A DNA stretch of 64,000 nucleotides from Microbacterium testaceum (GCF_003075375.1 NZ_QDFT01000001.1:6-64005); one strand, 5' to 3'; positions 35,813-45,184 are shown, counted from the stretch's first letter. Notes: a model not told the origin generated them from the sequence alone. A program made the numbers and translations.

Positions 35813-37693
35813 TCAGACGAGCAGCTGGTGCTTGGCGAGGTCGCGGTAGAGGGGAGTGGATGCCACGAGCTCGCTGTGCGTGCCCTGGCCCACGACCCGT
35901 CCCTTGTCGAGGACGACGATGAGGTCGCTGTCGACGACCGTCGACAGCCGGTGCGCGATGACCAGCAGCGTCCGGCCCGCGGCGACCGCGTCGATGGCCT
36001 CGCGCATGCGCTGCTCGTTGACGCCGTCGAGCGACGACGTCGACTCGTCGAGCAGCAGCACCGGGGGAGCGGCCAGCAGGGCACGGGCGATCGCGAGGCG
36101 CTGGCGCTCTCCGCCCGAGAGCATCACGCCGTCCTCGCCGACGGGAGCGTCGACGCCGAGGGGGCTGCGGGCGAGGACGTCGCCCAGGTTGACCGCCCGC
36201 AGCACCCGCTCGCAGTCTGCGTCCGTGGCATCGGGGGTCGCGAGCCGCAGATTGTCGGCGATGGTTCCCGCGAGGGTCGGGGCGTCCTGCTCGACGTAGC
36301 CGAAGCGCGCCCGCAGGTCGTCGCGCGCGAGGTCGCGAGCGTCGACGCCGTCGACGAGGATCGCACCCTCGGTGGGGTCGTAGAAGCGCTCGACGAGCGA
36401 GAGGATCGTGCTCTTGCCGGCCCCGGACGGCCCGACCAGCGCCACGCGCGCACCGCGCCGGACCTCGAACGACACCCCGCGCAGCACCTCGCGGTCGTCC
36501 TCGACGACCCCGGCGGCGTCGTCTTCCGCCGCGGGCTCGAGGTGCACCTGCGCGAGCACCGAGCGCGCCTCGGCCGCGGCGGCCTCGCGCGCCTTCACGA
36601 CGTGGTCGGGGTAGCGGAAGTGCACCTCGCGGAACGCCAGGGCCGCGGCATCCGGAACAGAGGGGGTCGAACCGGCTCGGTCGCCGTCCGCCTCGAGCGG
36701 CAGATCGAGCACCTCTTGGATGCGTCCGAGCGCGCCGAGGGCCTGATTGACCGAGGTGATCGCCCCGATCGCCGAGGCCAGGGGCTGCACGAGCAGGAAG
36801 AGGAAGATGACGAACGTCACGAGAGAGGCGACGTCGATGGCTCCGGATGCCACCCGGTACCCGCCCACGCCGAGCACGACGAGCAGCGAGACCTGCAGAG
36901 CGACGAAGGCGATCGGCACGATGAATGCCGACACCCGCGCGATGCGCACGCCCGCGGCGTAGGCGGCCGTCGCGTTCTCGGTGACGGCGGCGACCTCGCG
37001 CTCGGTGGCACCCGCGGCGCGGATCGTGCGGATCGACCCGACCGCCCGCTCGACGCCCGACGACAGCTCGCCCACCTTCTGCTGCTGCTCGGCGGAGGCC
37101 GCCCGGATCCGCGTGCTCAGCAGGACGACCACGGCGAGAGAGGCGCCGACGACCACGACGATGAGCGCGAGCAGCAGGGGGTCGATGAACGCCATCGCGA
37201 TGACCGCGCCGACGAGGATGAGGGTGTTGCCCACGGCATCCGCGAATCCCTGCGTGAGCACCGCGTACAGCAGCGTCGTGTCGGTGCCGACGCGCGAGAC
37301 GAGGTCGCCGGTGCGGCGGGCGTCGAACTCGCTGATGGGCAGACGCAGGATGCGCGCGATGAGCCGGCGGCGGCTCGAGAACACCACGGCGGTGCCGGTG
37401 CGCTGCAGCAGGTAGTGCTGCCAACCCGAGATCAGTGACGACAGCACCACGAAGCCGACCAGCAACCAGACCAGTGCGCCCAGCGGCACGCTGTTCTGCA
37501 CCCGGGTGATGACCTGCCCGACGACGAGGGGTTGGGCGAGGGTGGCGCCCGCGCCGAGCACGCTGAGCACGGCGACGACGACGAGCGTGCGCTTGTGCTC
37601 GAGGAGGAACGGCAGCAGTTGACGGAACGAGGCGCGCGGGCCTTCGGGCGCGCGGCGGCCGCGCCGACCGCGCGCGGGAGCGGGAACGGACAT
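35813..37693 (-). CDS. ABC exporter half-transporter with ATPase-domain insert
   Basis: A 626-residue homodimer-type exporter: six helices (about 25-320) and ATPase domain with Walker A GPSGAGKST, signature LSGGERQ, Walker B VLLLDES with catalytic Glu, and H-loop VIAHRLSTV. Between the A-loop region (FRYPDHVV) and Walker A there is an unusual insert of about 35-40 residues rich in Ala and acidic residues. ATG 37693 is preferred over ATG 37699 because GAGG sits seven bases upstream of it. It stands alone; substrate unknown. Confidence 0.87.
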   Translation of the reverse strand: MSVPAPARGRRGRRAPEGPRASFRQLLPFLLEHKRTLVVVAVLSVLGAGATLAQPLVVGQVITRVQNSVPLGALVWLLVGFVVLSSLISGWQHYLLQRTGTAVVFSSRRRLIARILRLPISEFDARRTGDLVSRVGTDTTLLYAVLTQGFADAVGNTLILVGAVIAMAFIDPLLLALIVVVVGASLAVVVLLSTRIRAASAEQQQKVGELSSGVERAVGSIRTIRAAGATEREVAAVTENATAAYAAGVRIARVSAFIVPIAFVALQVSLLVVLGVGGYRVASGAIDVASLVTFVIFLFLLVQPLASAIGAITSVNQALGALGRIQEVLDLPLEADGDRAGSTPSVPDAAALAFREVHFRYPDHVVKAREAAAAEARSVLAQVHLEPAAEDDAAGVVEDDREVLRGVSFEVRRGARVALVGPSGAGKSTILSLVERFYDPTEGAILVDGVDARDLARDDLRARFGYVEQDAPTLAGTIADNLRLATPDATDADCERVLRAVNLGDVLARSPLGVDAPVGEDGVMLSGGERQRLAIARALLAAPPVLLLDESTSSLDGVNEQRMREAIDAVAAGRTLLVIAHRLSTVVDSDLIVVLDKGRVVGQGTHSELVASTPLYRDLAKHQLLV

Positions 37694-37777
37694 GCTCATC
37701 CTCGGGAAAGGGATCGGGGTACTTCGACCGTACCTCCCGACGCCGCCGCCATCGGCCGCGTCGCGCCGCCGGAACGA

Positions 37778-37811
37778 CGGATGCCACGAGGCCGAGGCCC
37801 CGTGGCATCCG
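37778..37811 (-). terminator. Terminator after the MHS transporter gene
   Basis: An 11-bp stem CGGATGCCACG / CGTGGCATCCG, the same arms as the terminator at 5063, 19 bases beyond the stop. Confidence 0.75.
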
Positions 37812-37830
37812 ATGCCGAGAAGAGCTGCGC

Positions 37831-39285
37831 TTACGGCGCGGTGGCTCCGGCGGCGATGTTGTCGTCGTAGTCGACGTCCTTGGTCTCGGGGGACAGCACC
37901 AGCGCGATCAGCGTCAGCACGCCCATCGCCGACAGGTACAAACCCACCAGCCACGGGTTGCCGTCGCCCGCGGCCCACAGGGCGACCGCGACGAGGGGCG
38001 CGAGAGCCGCGCCCAGGATCGACGACACGTTGTACGAGATCGCCGATCCGGTGTAGCGGGTGTTGGTGGGGAACAGCTCGGGCAGCACGGCGCCCATCGG
38101 CCCGAAGGTCGCCCCCATCAGCAGGAAGCCGAACACCAGAAACGCCTGCACGAGGGCGCCCGTGAACTTCGGGTCGGCCGCGGGCAGCAGGAAGACCGAG
38201 AACAGCAGGCCGAAGACGATGATGCCGACGGTCACGCCGATCAGCAGGCGCTTGCGTCCGATCGCGTCCGCGACGGGGCCGGACAGCATCGTGAAGACAC
38301 CGAAGAAGACGACGCCGATGATCTGCATGATGACGAAGTCGGTGTACCCGAAGCCGAGACCGGGGACGTAGGCGGCGGCGTCGAACGCGGTGCCCGCCTT
38401 CTCGGCCGCGGCGGCCGCCCCCTCGACCGTCGGCTTGGTGCCGTACGACAGGGTGAAGCTGGTCATCAGGTAGAAGAGCACGTAGGTCGCGAGCATGATG
38501 AACGTGCCGAGGATGAGCTGCTTCCCGTTGCGGCGGATGACCTCGCCCAGCGGGAACTTGCGGATCGCGCCGCTCTTCTCGGCCTTGGCGAAGGACTCGC
38601 TCTCGACGAGCTTGAGGCGCACGTAGAGGCCGACGATCACCATGATCGCCGAGAACAGGAACGGCACGCGCCAGCCCCACGAGAGGAACTCCGCCGACCG
38701 CTGGGCGGTGCCGTCGGGGTGCGGCAGGGCGAAGTTGATCACGAGGAAGACCGTGTTGGCGATGATGAAGCCGATCGGCGCACCCAGCTGCGGGAACGTG
38801 CCGAACAGGGCGCGCTTGCCCGTGGGGGCGTTCTCGGTGGCGACCAGCGCCGCGCCCGACCATTCGCCGCCGAGCGCGAAGCCCTGCGCGAGGCGCATGA
38901 TCAGCAGCAGCACCGCGGCCCAGACGTTGATCTCGTTGAAGGTCGGCAGGCATCCGATGAGGAACGTCGCCACACCCATGGTGAGAAGGGATGCCACGAG
39001 CGTGGCCTTGCGTCCGAAGCGGTCGCCGAAGTGGCCGAAGACCACGGCGCCCAGGGGGCGCGCGACCATGGCGGCGCCGAACACGCTGAACGACAGCAGC
39101 AGCGAGGTCGTCTCGTTGCCGGTCGGGAAGAAGAGGATCGGGAAGACCAGCACCGCCGCGGTGGCGTACGCGTAGAAGTCGTAGAACTCGATCGTGGTGC
39201 CGATGAGGCTCGCGGTGATGACGCGCGAGCGCGGGTTCGCCGGTGCGCCGGAGGTCGAGCGGGTGGAGGGGGATGAGGTGGTCAT
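37831..39285 (-). CDS. MFS transporter, metabolite:H+ symporter (MHS) family
   Basis: A 484-residue membrane protein with 12 predicted helices. MHS hallmarks are SLIGTTIEFYDFYAYATAAVLVF near the N-terminus, the loop motif FGHFGDRFGRKATL between helices 2 and 3, and RLAQGFALGGEWSGAAL. Members take up organic acids, betaine, proline or shikimate with protons. The specific substrate cannot be told. ATG 39285; single gene. Confidence 0.88.
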   Translation of the reverse strand: MTTSSPSTRSTSGAPANPRSRVITASLIGTTIEFYDFYAYATAAVLVFPILFFPTGNETTSLLLSFSVFGAAMVARPLGAVVFGHFGDRFGRKATLVASLLTMGVATFLIGCLPTFNEINVWAAVLLLIMRLAQGFALGGEWSGAALVATENAPTGKRALFGTFPQLGAPIGFIIANTVFLVINFALPHPDGTAQRSAEFLSWGWRVPFLFSAIMVIVGLYVRLKLVESESFAKAEKSGAIRKFPLGEVIRRNGKQLILGTFIMLATYVLFYLMTSFTLSYGTKPTVEGAAAAAEKAGTAFDAAAYVPGLGFGYTDFVIMQIIGVVFFGVFTMLSGPVADAIGRKRLLIGVTVGIIVFGLLFSVFLLPAADPKFTGALVQAFLVFGFLLMGATFGPMGAVLPELFPTNTRYTGSAISYNVSSILGAALAPLVAVALWAAGDGNPWLVGLYLSAMGVLTLIALVLSPETKDVDYDDNIAAGATAP

Positions 39286-39464
39286 GACTGCCTGACGAGA
39301 GGATTCTGCAATCGCGTCCGGGATGGGGCGCAGCGGTGGTGCGCCGCAGTCACGAGGGTGGTGGTGAGGGAGCGCACGGGCGGAGGCACCGGCGACGTCC
39401 CCGAGTGGGGGACGTTTAGACCCTCCAGTCTATGCGCCGGCTGAGGGCCCGCCGATCGTCGCGA

Positions 39465-39818
39465 TCAGCGCCAGATCACCGCGAGGGCGGCGTTGAGCAG
39501 CGTGAGGATGCCGATGGGCCAGAAGATCGCGGGAGAGAGCGACCCGTTGCGCTTCTGGCGGGCCGAGCCGATGCCCAGCAGGGCGCCGATCACGATCAGC
39601 ACGACCAGCTTGATCCCGATCTTGGCGTAGTTCAGGTCGTGGTCCAGGCCCCACGGAGCCGACAGGATCAGGCCGGTCAGCAGGGAGATCGCGAGGGCGA
39701 CGTTCATCAACCGGGTCACGCGGATGCGGCGCGCAGCGGCTTCGACGACCCAGGCGCCGAAAAGGATGGCGAAACCGACGAGGTGGACGAGGACGACGAC
39801 GTTCCGCAGGATCTCCAT
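39465..39818 (-). CDS. Small integral membrane protein
   Basis: A 117-residue protein made almost entirely of four hydrophobic helices (about 5-24, 36-53, 64-83, 94-114) with basic loops. No family motif is recognised beyond a general actinobacterial Fe-S-protein-like or DUF-type membrane protein. It is between the MHS transporter and the rib operon, with its own start at ATG 39818. Confidence 0.65.
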   Translation of the reverse strand: MEILRNVVVLVHLVGFAILFGAWVVEAAARRIRVTRLMNVALAISLLTGLILSAPWGLDHDLNYAKIGIKLVVLIVIGALLGIGSARQKRNGSLSPAIFWPIGILTLLNAALAVIWR

Positions 39819-39885
39819 ACCCGTCAGGGTAGGGATGCCGTCCCCTCGGCGCCAGCAAGGGGGGCCTCACCGCGGGTTCCGACGG

Positions 39886-39934
39886 CTTCGACAGGCTCAG
39901 CCACCTCGGCGGGTGGTTCCTGAGCCTGTCGAAG
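39886..39934. repeat. CTTCGACAGGCTCAG inverted repeat
   Basis: A 15-bp perfect inverted repeat (39886-39900 and 39920-39934) with an inner CCACC/GGTGG pair. This TTCGACAGGCTCAG element is a well-spread palindromic repeat in high-GC bacteria. It sits 3' of ribH and may act as the operon terminator. Confidence 0.8.
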
Positions 39935-39942
39935 GACGGGCC

Positions 39943-40416
39943 TCAGCCGCGCAGGTCGCGCAGCACCAGGGCGGTGCGGATCGCCGCGTCCGCGGCCTCC
40001 TCGCCCTTGTCCTCTTTCGAGCCCTCGAGGCCCGCACGGTCCAGGCCCTGCTGTTCGTCCTCGAGGGTGAGCACGCCGAAGCCCACGGGCTTGCCCGCAT
40101 CCAGGGCGACGCGGGTCAGGCCGTCCGTGGCCGCCGACGAGACGAACTCGAAGTGCGGCGTGCCACCGCGGATGATCACGCCGAGGGCGACCACCGCGTC
40201 GGCCCCGCCCTCGAACGCCGCGCGGGCGGCGACGGGCAGCTCGAACGATCCGGGCACGCGCACCACGCGGTAGGTCGCTCCGGTGGCATCCAGCACGCGC
40301 TTCGCGCCGGCGATCAGACCGTCGGTGATGACCTCGTGCCAGGTGCCGGCGATGACGACGACGTTCAGGCCCGAGGCGTCGACGCCACCGGTCTCGGGTG
40401 CTCCACTACCGGCCAT
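39943..40416 (-). CDS. ribH: 6,7-dimethyl-8-ribityllumazine synthase
   Basis: Penultimate step of riboflavin synthesis. The 157-residue protein contains GTWHEVITDGLIAGA, RVPGSFELPVAAR and GVIIRGGTPHFEFVSS with the catalytic His. Last gene of ribD-ribE-ribBA-ribH; its start shares one base with the ribBA stop. Confidence 0.95.
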   Translation of the reverse strand: MAGSGAPETGGVDASGLNVVVIAGTWHEVITDGLIAGAKRVLDATGATYRVVRVPGSFELPVAARAAFEGGADAVVALGVIIRGGTPHFEFVSSAATDGLTRVALDAGKPVGFGVLTLEDEQQGLDRAGLEGSKEDKGEEAADAAIRTALVLRDLRG

Positions 40417-41684
40417 CAGGCGCTCTCTTCCTTCATGTGCGCGAGGGCGTCGCGCAGGTCGTCCTCGGCGATGATGTGACCCATGCGGTCGCGCTTCGTC
40501 TCGAGGTACTGGTGGTTGTTGGGTCCCACGCCCACGAGCAGAGGAACCTGCTCGACGACGTCCAGGCCGAAGCCGCGCAGCTGCGCGACCTTGTCGGTGT
40601 TGTTGGTCAGCAGGCGCACCTTCTCGACGCCCAGGTCGGTGAGGATGCCGGCGGCGGCGGCGTAGTCGCGCGCGTCGGCGGGCAGACCCAGGGCGAGGTT
40701 GGCATCCACCGTGTCCATTCCGCGCTCCTGCAGGTTGTAGGCGCGCAGCTTGTTGATGAGGCCGATGCCGCGCCCCTCGTGTCCGCGCATGTAGATGACG
40801 ATGCCGCCGTCGCGGTCGATCGTGTCGAGGGCGGCCTCCAGCTGCGGACCGCACTCGCACTTGAGCGAACCGAACGCCTCGCCGGTCAGGCACTCCGAGT
40901 GCACGCGCACGAGGGGAGCCTGCTCGGTGAGGTCGCCCGAGACCACGGCCAGGTGATCGGTGCCGGTGACGCGGTCCTTGTACGCGAGGAAGCGGAAGGT
41001 CCCGTGCGAGGTGGGCACGTTCGACTCCGCGCGCAGGCTCACGCGGCGCCGGGGTGCGGCCGTCGCCGGCAGCGGGTCGGTCTCGTTCAGGTGGGCGACG
41101 AGCTGCTCGATGGTGATGACCGGGATGCCGTCGCGCTCGCCGAGCTCGAACAGCCCGGGCAGGCGCATCATGCTGCCGTCCTCGGCGACGACCTCGGCGA
41201 TCGCGCCGACCGGCTCGAGCCCCGCGAGCCGCATGAGATCGACCGCGGCCTCGGTGTGCCCGGCGCGCTCGCGCACGCCGCCGTCCACCGCGCGCAGGGG
41301 CAGAACGTGACCGGGGCGGATGAGGCTGGTCGGCACCGACGCGGGGTCGGCCAGCACGCTCAGGGTGTGGGCGCGGTCGGCGGCGCTGATGCCGGTGGTC
41401 ACGCCCGACGCGGCGTCGACGCTCACCGTGTACGCGGTGCCGCGGGCGTCCTGGTTGACCTCGACCATCGGCGGCAGGTCCAGACGGTCGGCCCACTCGG
41501 CGGGCATCGGCGCGCAGACGTAGCCGCTCGACCAGCGCACGGTCCACGCGAGCCACTCGGGGGTGGCGAGCTGCGCCGAGAGGATGACGTCGCCCTCGTT
41601 CTCGCGGTTCTCGTCGTCGGCGACCAGGATCGGCCGGCCCTGGCGCAGGGCCTCGAGGGCCTCGGGGATGGTGGACAGGCTCAT
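40416..41684 (-). CDS. ribBA: DHBP synthase / GTP cyclohydrolase II
   Basis: Bifunctional: the N-terminal half (about 1-200) makes 3,4-dihydroxy-2-butanone 4-phosphate (motifs DDENRENEGDV and GHTEAAVDLMRLAG), the C-terminal half (about 215-422) opens GTP (zinc motif HSECLTGEAFGSLKCECG, then RGHEGRGIGL). Both halves look complete. Start overlaps the ribE stop by four bases. Confidence 0.96.
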   Translation of the reverse strand: MSLSTIPEALEALRQGRPILVADDENRENEGDVILSAQLATPEWLAWTVRWSSGYVCAPMPAEWADRLDLPPMVEVNQDARGTAYTVSVDAASGVTTGISAADRAHTLSVLADPASVPTSLIRPGHVLPLRAVDGGVRERAGHTEAAVDLMRLAGLEPVGAIAEVVAEDGSMMRLPGLFELGERDGIPVITIEQLVAHLNETDPLPATAAPRRRVSLRAESNVPTSHGTFRFLAYKDRVTGTDHLAVVSGDLTEQAPLVRVHSECLTGEAFGSLKCECGPQLEAALDTIDRDGGIVIYMRGHEGRGIGLINKLRAYNLQERGMDTVDANLALGLPADARDYAAAAGILTDLGVEKVRLLTNNTDKVAQLRGFGLDVVEQVPLLVGVGPNNHQYLETKRDRMGHIIAEDDLRDALAHMKEESA

Positions 41685-42337
41685 GCGGAGCCCCTCTCGG
41701 TCTGCGCGGCCGCGGCCGCGGGGTTCTCTGTCGTACGGAAGGCGAGCATGCGCTGCACGTGGCGGGCGAGGATGTCGGTCTCGAGGTTCACGGGCGTCCC
41801 GGCCTCGGCGCGACCCAGGGTCGTGGCGGCGAGCGTCTCGGGGATGAGCGAGACCTCCAGCCACGGCTCGGGCTCTTCGACGGGGCTCACCGCGCTGACC
41901 GTCAGCGAGACGCCGTCGATCGCGATGGAGCCCTTGTCGACCACCAGCGGGGCCAGGACGGCCGGGATGCCGACCCGCACGACGCTCCACTGCGCACCCG
42001 GCCGCACCTCGCGCACGGTCCCGGTGCCGTCGATGTGGCCCTGCACGATGTGGCCGCCCAGGCGCCCGTGCGCGGCCGTGGCCCGTTCGAGGTTGACCGC
42101 GCGTCCGGGGGCGACGTCGGCGAGCGTCGACATGTCGAGGGTCTGCTTCATGACGTCGGCGGTGAACCAGTCCTCGCCCTGGTCGACCACGGTCAGGCAC
42201 ACGCCGCTGACCGAGATCGAGTCGCCGTGGCCGGCATCCGACACCGACAGCGGCGCGCGCAGGGTGAGGCGGACGCCGTCGCCGGACGGTTCGACGGCGG
42301 TGACGGCGCCGATCTCTTCGACGATTCCGGTGAACAT
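41681..42337 (-). CDS. ribE: Riboflavin synthase alpha chain
   Basis: Dismutates two lumazines into riboflavin. The 218-residue protein has two lumazine-binding barrels, each opening with a conserved block (MFTGIVEEIG and GHIVQGHIDGTGTV). The stop of ribD overlaps its start by one base. Confidence 0.95.
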   Translation of the reverse strand: MFTGIVEEIGAVTAVEPSGDGVRLTLRAPLSVSDAGHGDSISVSGVCLTVVDQGEDWFTADVMKQTLDMSTLADVAPGRAVNLERATAAHGRLGGHIVQGHIDGTGTVREVRPGAQWSVVRVGIPAVLAPLVVDKGSIAIDGVSLTVSAVSPVEEPEPWLEVSLIPETLAATTLGRAEAGTPVNLETDILARHVQRMLAFRTTENPAAAAAQTERGSA

Positions 42338-43395
42338 CAGGCTTCTCCTCTGTTCTCGTGGGTACCGGCGGTCTCGTGGCCGCTCGGGCGGGGGACGGCG
42401 ACGATCAGCAGGTCGTCGCCGAGGGTCTGCAGGGATGCCACGTCCAACCGCCGCGCGGCGTCGATCGTGGGCACGCCCAGGTCGCCGAGCGCCAGGCGCG
42501 AACCGCCCAGCAGGACGGGGGCGACGTACACCAGCAGCTCGTCGGCCAGGCCCTCGCGCACGAAGGCGCTCGCGAGGGTCGGACCGCCCTCGACGAACAC
42601 GCGCTGCACGCCCTGCTCGGCCAGATCGGCGAGCACCGCGTGCAGGTCGTGCGTCGCGTAGAACAGCGGGTCGCGCGGGTGGCGGCGCACGGCGGCATCC
42701 GGAGCCGTCTCGCTCTCGCCGATGACGACGGGCATCGGCTGCGCGTCGAGCAGCGAGCCGTCGGCCGCGCGCGCCGTCAGGGCGGGGTCGTCGGAGCGGA
42801 CCGTGCCGGTGCCGGCGACGATCGCGTCGGCCTGCGCGCGACGGTCGTGCACGTCTCGGCGGGCGGCGGGACCGGTGATCCACTGGCTCGACCCGTCGTC
42901 GGCGGCGGCCCGGCCGTCGAGGCTCTGCGCCCACTTGACCGTCACCCGCGGGCGGCCCGTGCGCTGCAGATGCACCCAGTCGTGGACGACCTCCTCGGCC
43001 GCGGCGGCCTCGGCTCCCGACTCGACGTCGACTCCGGCCGCGCGCAGTCTGTCGGCCCCGCCGGACGCCGCGTCGGTGGGGTCATCGAGGGCGTAGACCA
43101 CGCGGGCGACGCCGGCCTCGATCAGGGCGAGGGCGCAGGGGCCGGTTCGGCCGGTGTGGTTGCAGGGCTCGAGGGTGACGACGGCGGTCGCTCCGCGGGC
43201 GGCACCGGGGGCGAGTCGCGAGAGGGCGTCGACCTCGGCGTGGGCGGTTCCCGCCCCGCGGTGGTACCCCTCGGCCAGGACATCGCCATCGGTCGAGAGG
43301 ATGACGGCACCCACCTGCGGGTTGAGCCCGCGCGGGCCGCGCCGGGCGAGCTGCAGCGCTCGCCGCATGGCGTCGATCTCGACGGCGGATGCCAT
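42337..43395 (-). CDS. ribD: Pyrimidine deaminase / reductase of riboflavin synthesis
   Basis: Second and third steps of the GTP branch. The 352-residue product has the zinc deaminase part (HAEVDAL, then LEPCNHTGRTGPC) and the NADPH reductase part (VTVKWAQSLDGRAA, VFVEGGPTLASAFV). First gene of the operon, 58 bases downstream of the FMN riboswitch. The ribosome binding site GGGAAGGA is the right arm of a hairpin. Confidence 0.95.
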   Translation of the reverse strand: MASAVEIDAMRRALQLARRGPRGLNPQVGAVILSTDGDVLAEGYHRGAGTAHAEVDALSRLAPGAARGATAVVTLEPCNHTGRTGPCALALIEAGVARVVYALDDPTDAASGGADRLRAAGVDVESGAEAAAAEEVVHDWVHLQRTGRPRVTVKWAQSLDGRAAADDGSSQWITGPAARRDVHDRRAQADAIVAGTGTVRSDDPALTARAADGSLLDAQPMPVVIGESETAPDAAVRRHPRDPLFYATHDLHAVLADLAEQGVQRVFVEGGPTLASAFVREGLADELLVYVAPVLLGGSRLALGDLGVPTIDAARRLDVASLQTLGDDLLIVAVPRPSGHETAGTHENRGEA

Positions 43396-43403
43396 TTCCC
43401 TGT

Positions 43404-43439
43404 CCTTCCCGCGAAGTCGGGGCAGGGTCAGCGGGAAGG
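43404..43439 (-). promoter_or_regulatory. Hairpin covering the ribD ribosome binding site
   Basis: CCTTCCCGC and GCGGGAAGG pair over an 18-base loop. On the minus strand the second arm contains GGGAAGG, just ahead of ACAGGGAA-ATG, so folding would hide the ribosome binding site. It is the likely expression platform of the riboswitch. Confidence 0.55.
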
Positions 43440-43453
43440 CGCGACGCGCCGTC

Positions 43454-43597
43454 CGTGCTGCCTCCTATCCGGACTAGCGCGGGCGGACCCTCGCATCACC
43501 GTCGGTTCCGGAGTTCCACCGGATCGGCCCCACCGCTTCGCGGAGGGGTTCGCGGACTGTCACCGCCGGTTCGGATTCTCACCGACCCCGGAGCACG
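43454..43597 (-). promoter_or_regulatory. FMN riboswitch (RFN element)
   Basis: On the minus strand the conserved blocks appear in order: GGGGTCGGTGAGAATCCGAA, CCGGCGGTGACAGTCCGCGA, GATCCGGTGGAACTCCGGAA, CCGACGGTGATG and AGTCCGGATAGGAGGCAGCA. All helices P1-P6 can form. FMN binding would reduce rib gene expression. The 316-base ribD-mutM spacer otherwise holds only the promoter. Confidence 0.96.
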
Positions 43598-43611
43598 TTG
43601 TTGCACTTCGA

Positions 43612-43617
43612 AGTGTA
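43612..43617 (-). promoter_or_regulatory. -10 element of the rib operon
   Basis: TACACT on the minus strand would start RNA near 43605, just at the 5' edge of the FMN aptamer. The matching -35 box is weak. Confidence 0.45.
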
Positions 43618-43711
43618 GTCAACGTGCATCAGCCGGTTTCATTCCCCGTCATCTGGCGACGTTTCGTGGTACGTGGTGGCCACCCGCTGCAGTCCCGGGT
43701 GCGTCCCCCGG

Positions 43712-44575
43712 CTACTTCAGCAGCCGCGACAGGCGCCGGTCGGCCAGGAGCTTGCCGCCGGTCTGACAGGTGGGGCAGTACTCGAGGGAGTTGTCGGCGA
43801 AGAAGACGCTGCGCACCTCGTCGCCGCACACCGGGCACGCCTCGCCGCGCCGACCGTGGACGCGCATGCCGCGCCGCTTGGCGTCTTTGAGGTCGGCGGG
43901 CGGCTTACCCCGCGCCTCGGTGATCGCCTCGGCGAGCGTGGCGGTCATCGCGGCGAAGAGGCGATCGACCTCTTCGGCCGAGAGGTTCGCCGCGAGCGCG
44001 TACGGCGACATCTTGGCCACGTGCAGGATCTCGTCGGAGTAGGCGTTGCCGACCCCCGCGATGATCGACTGGTCGCGCAGCACGCCCTTGATCTGCGTGC
44101 GGCGGCCCTCGAGCAGCGCCCCGAAGGCCGCGCGGTCGAAACCCGGGCTCAACGGATCGGGACCGAGGCGGGCGATCCCCGGCACCTCGTCGGGGGAGCG
44201 GACCGCGTACACGGCGAGCGACTTCTTGGTGCCGGCCTCGGTGAGGTCGAAACCCGCGCCGTCGTCGAAGCCGACGCGCAGCGCGATCGGGGTCTTGCCC
44301 GGCTTGATCACGGTGGCGGGCAGGGCGTCGTACCACCGCAGCCATCCCGCCTTGGCGAGGTGGAAGATCAGATGGATGCCACCCTCGGTCGCGACGTCGA
44401 CGAACTTGCCGTGCCGCTCGACGCCCACGACGGTCGTCCCGACCAGCGCGGTCAGCGGCGGATCGTAGGTCTTCAGGGCGTTGATCGCCGACACGGTGGC
44501 CTTGTCGATGCGCAGCCCCGTGATGCGACCCCGCAAGAACTCGACGAGTCCCTCGACCTCAGGCATCTCCGGCAT
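43712..44575 (-). CDS. Fpg/Nei family DNA glycosylase
   Basis: Base-excision repair of oxidised bases. The 287-residue protein begins MPEMPEVEG, giving the N-terminal Pro-Glu used for catalysis after Met removal; it has the helix-two-turn-helix block DQSIIAGVGNAYSDEILH and a C-terminal zinc finger CPVCG...CPTC. Compared with classical MutM it belongs to the divergent actinobacterial Fpg/Nei group, so 8-oxoG preference is not certain. ATG 44575 is required to give the conserved spacing from Pro2. Confidence 0.9.
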   Translation of the reverse strand: MPEMPEVEGLVEFLRGRITGLRIDKATVSAINALKTYDPPLTALVGTTVVGVERHGKFVDVATEGGIHLIFHLAKAGWLRWYDALPATVIKPGKTPIALRVGFDDGAGFDLTEAGTKKSLAVYAVRSPDEVPGIARLGPDPLSPGFDRAAFGALLEGRRTQIKGVLRDQSIIAGVGNAYSDEILHVAKMSPYALAANLSAEEVDRLFAAMTATLAEAITEARGKPPADLKDAKRRGMRVHGRRGEACPVCGDEVRSVFFADNSLEYCPTCQTGGKLLADRRLSRLLK

Positions 44576-44626
44576 GCCGCCATGGTGCCACGCACCCCCG
44601 ACATCGCGGGCGGGACTTGCGCCGCG

Positions 44627-45184
44627 TCATCCCACGGGCCACGGTTGCGGCGCGCGGTCGTCGTCGCGCAGCAGTCCGCCCACCCACATGTCGGAGCGCC
44701 CGAACGCGTTGACCCCCGCCTGGCGCAGCAGCCCCTCGTACCTGAATCCCAGCGCACGGGCGACGCGGGCGGATCCGACGTTGCCCACCACGGCGCGCCA
44801 CTCGATGCGCGCGAGCGCGGGACGCGCCGGTGAAAAGCCCCACTCGACCACCGCGCGCGCCGCCTCGGTCGCGACACCCTGCCCCCGCACGCGCGACGAC
44901 ACCCAGTACCCGATCTCGGGCGCGCCGCTCGGCAGCTTCGCCAGGCCGACCATGCCGACGAGCCGCTCCTCGAGCCGGATCGCCCAGGTCGCCTCCGACC
45001 CCTCGTCCCACCAGGCGCGCGTCAGCTCGACGAACGTCTCGGCATCGGTGAGCCGGTATGGCGAGGGGACCGTCGTGAACCGCTGGATCGCGGCATCCTG
45101 GCACTCCGCATGGATCGCGGGGGCGTCGGCATCGAGCGGAGCCGACAGCTCGAGGCGGGCGGTGCGCAGGGTCTCGGCGTGCAT
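44627..45184 (-). CDS. GNAT N-acetyltransferase, RimJ/RimL-like
   Basis: A 185-residue acetyltransferase with an early TARLELSAPLDADAPAI segment, the CoA motif VSSRVRGQGVATEAARAVVEW, and NVGSARVARALGFRYEGLLRQ, as in ribosomal-protein acetyltransferases and their many relatives. Substrate unknown. Upstream is a dispersed ACTCGGA repeat. Confidence 0.83.
   Translation of the reverse strand: MHAETLRTARLELSAPLDADAPAIHAECQDAAIQRFTTVPSPYRLTDAETFVELTRAWWDEGSEATWAIRLEERLVGMVGLAKLPSGAPEIGYWVSSRVRGQGVATEAARAVVEWGFSPARPALARIEWRAVVGNVGSARVARALGFRYEGLLRQAGVNAFGRSDMWVGGLLRDDDRAPQPWPVG

Noticed and set aside
39886..39934. A novel palindrome
   Set aside because: The TTCGACAGGCTCAG inverted repeat is a known, widely dispersed element of high-GC genomes, so it is reported only as a feature.
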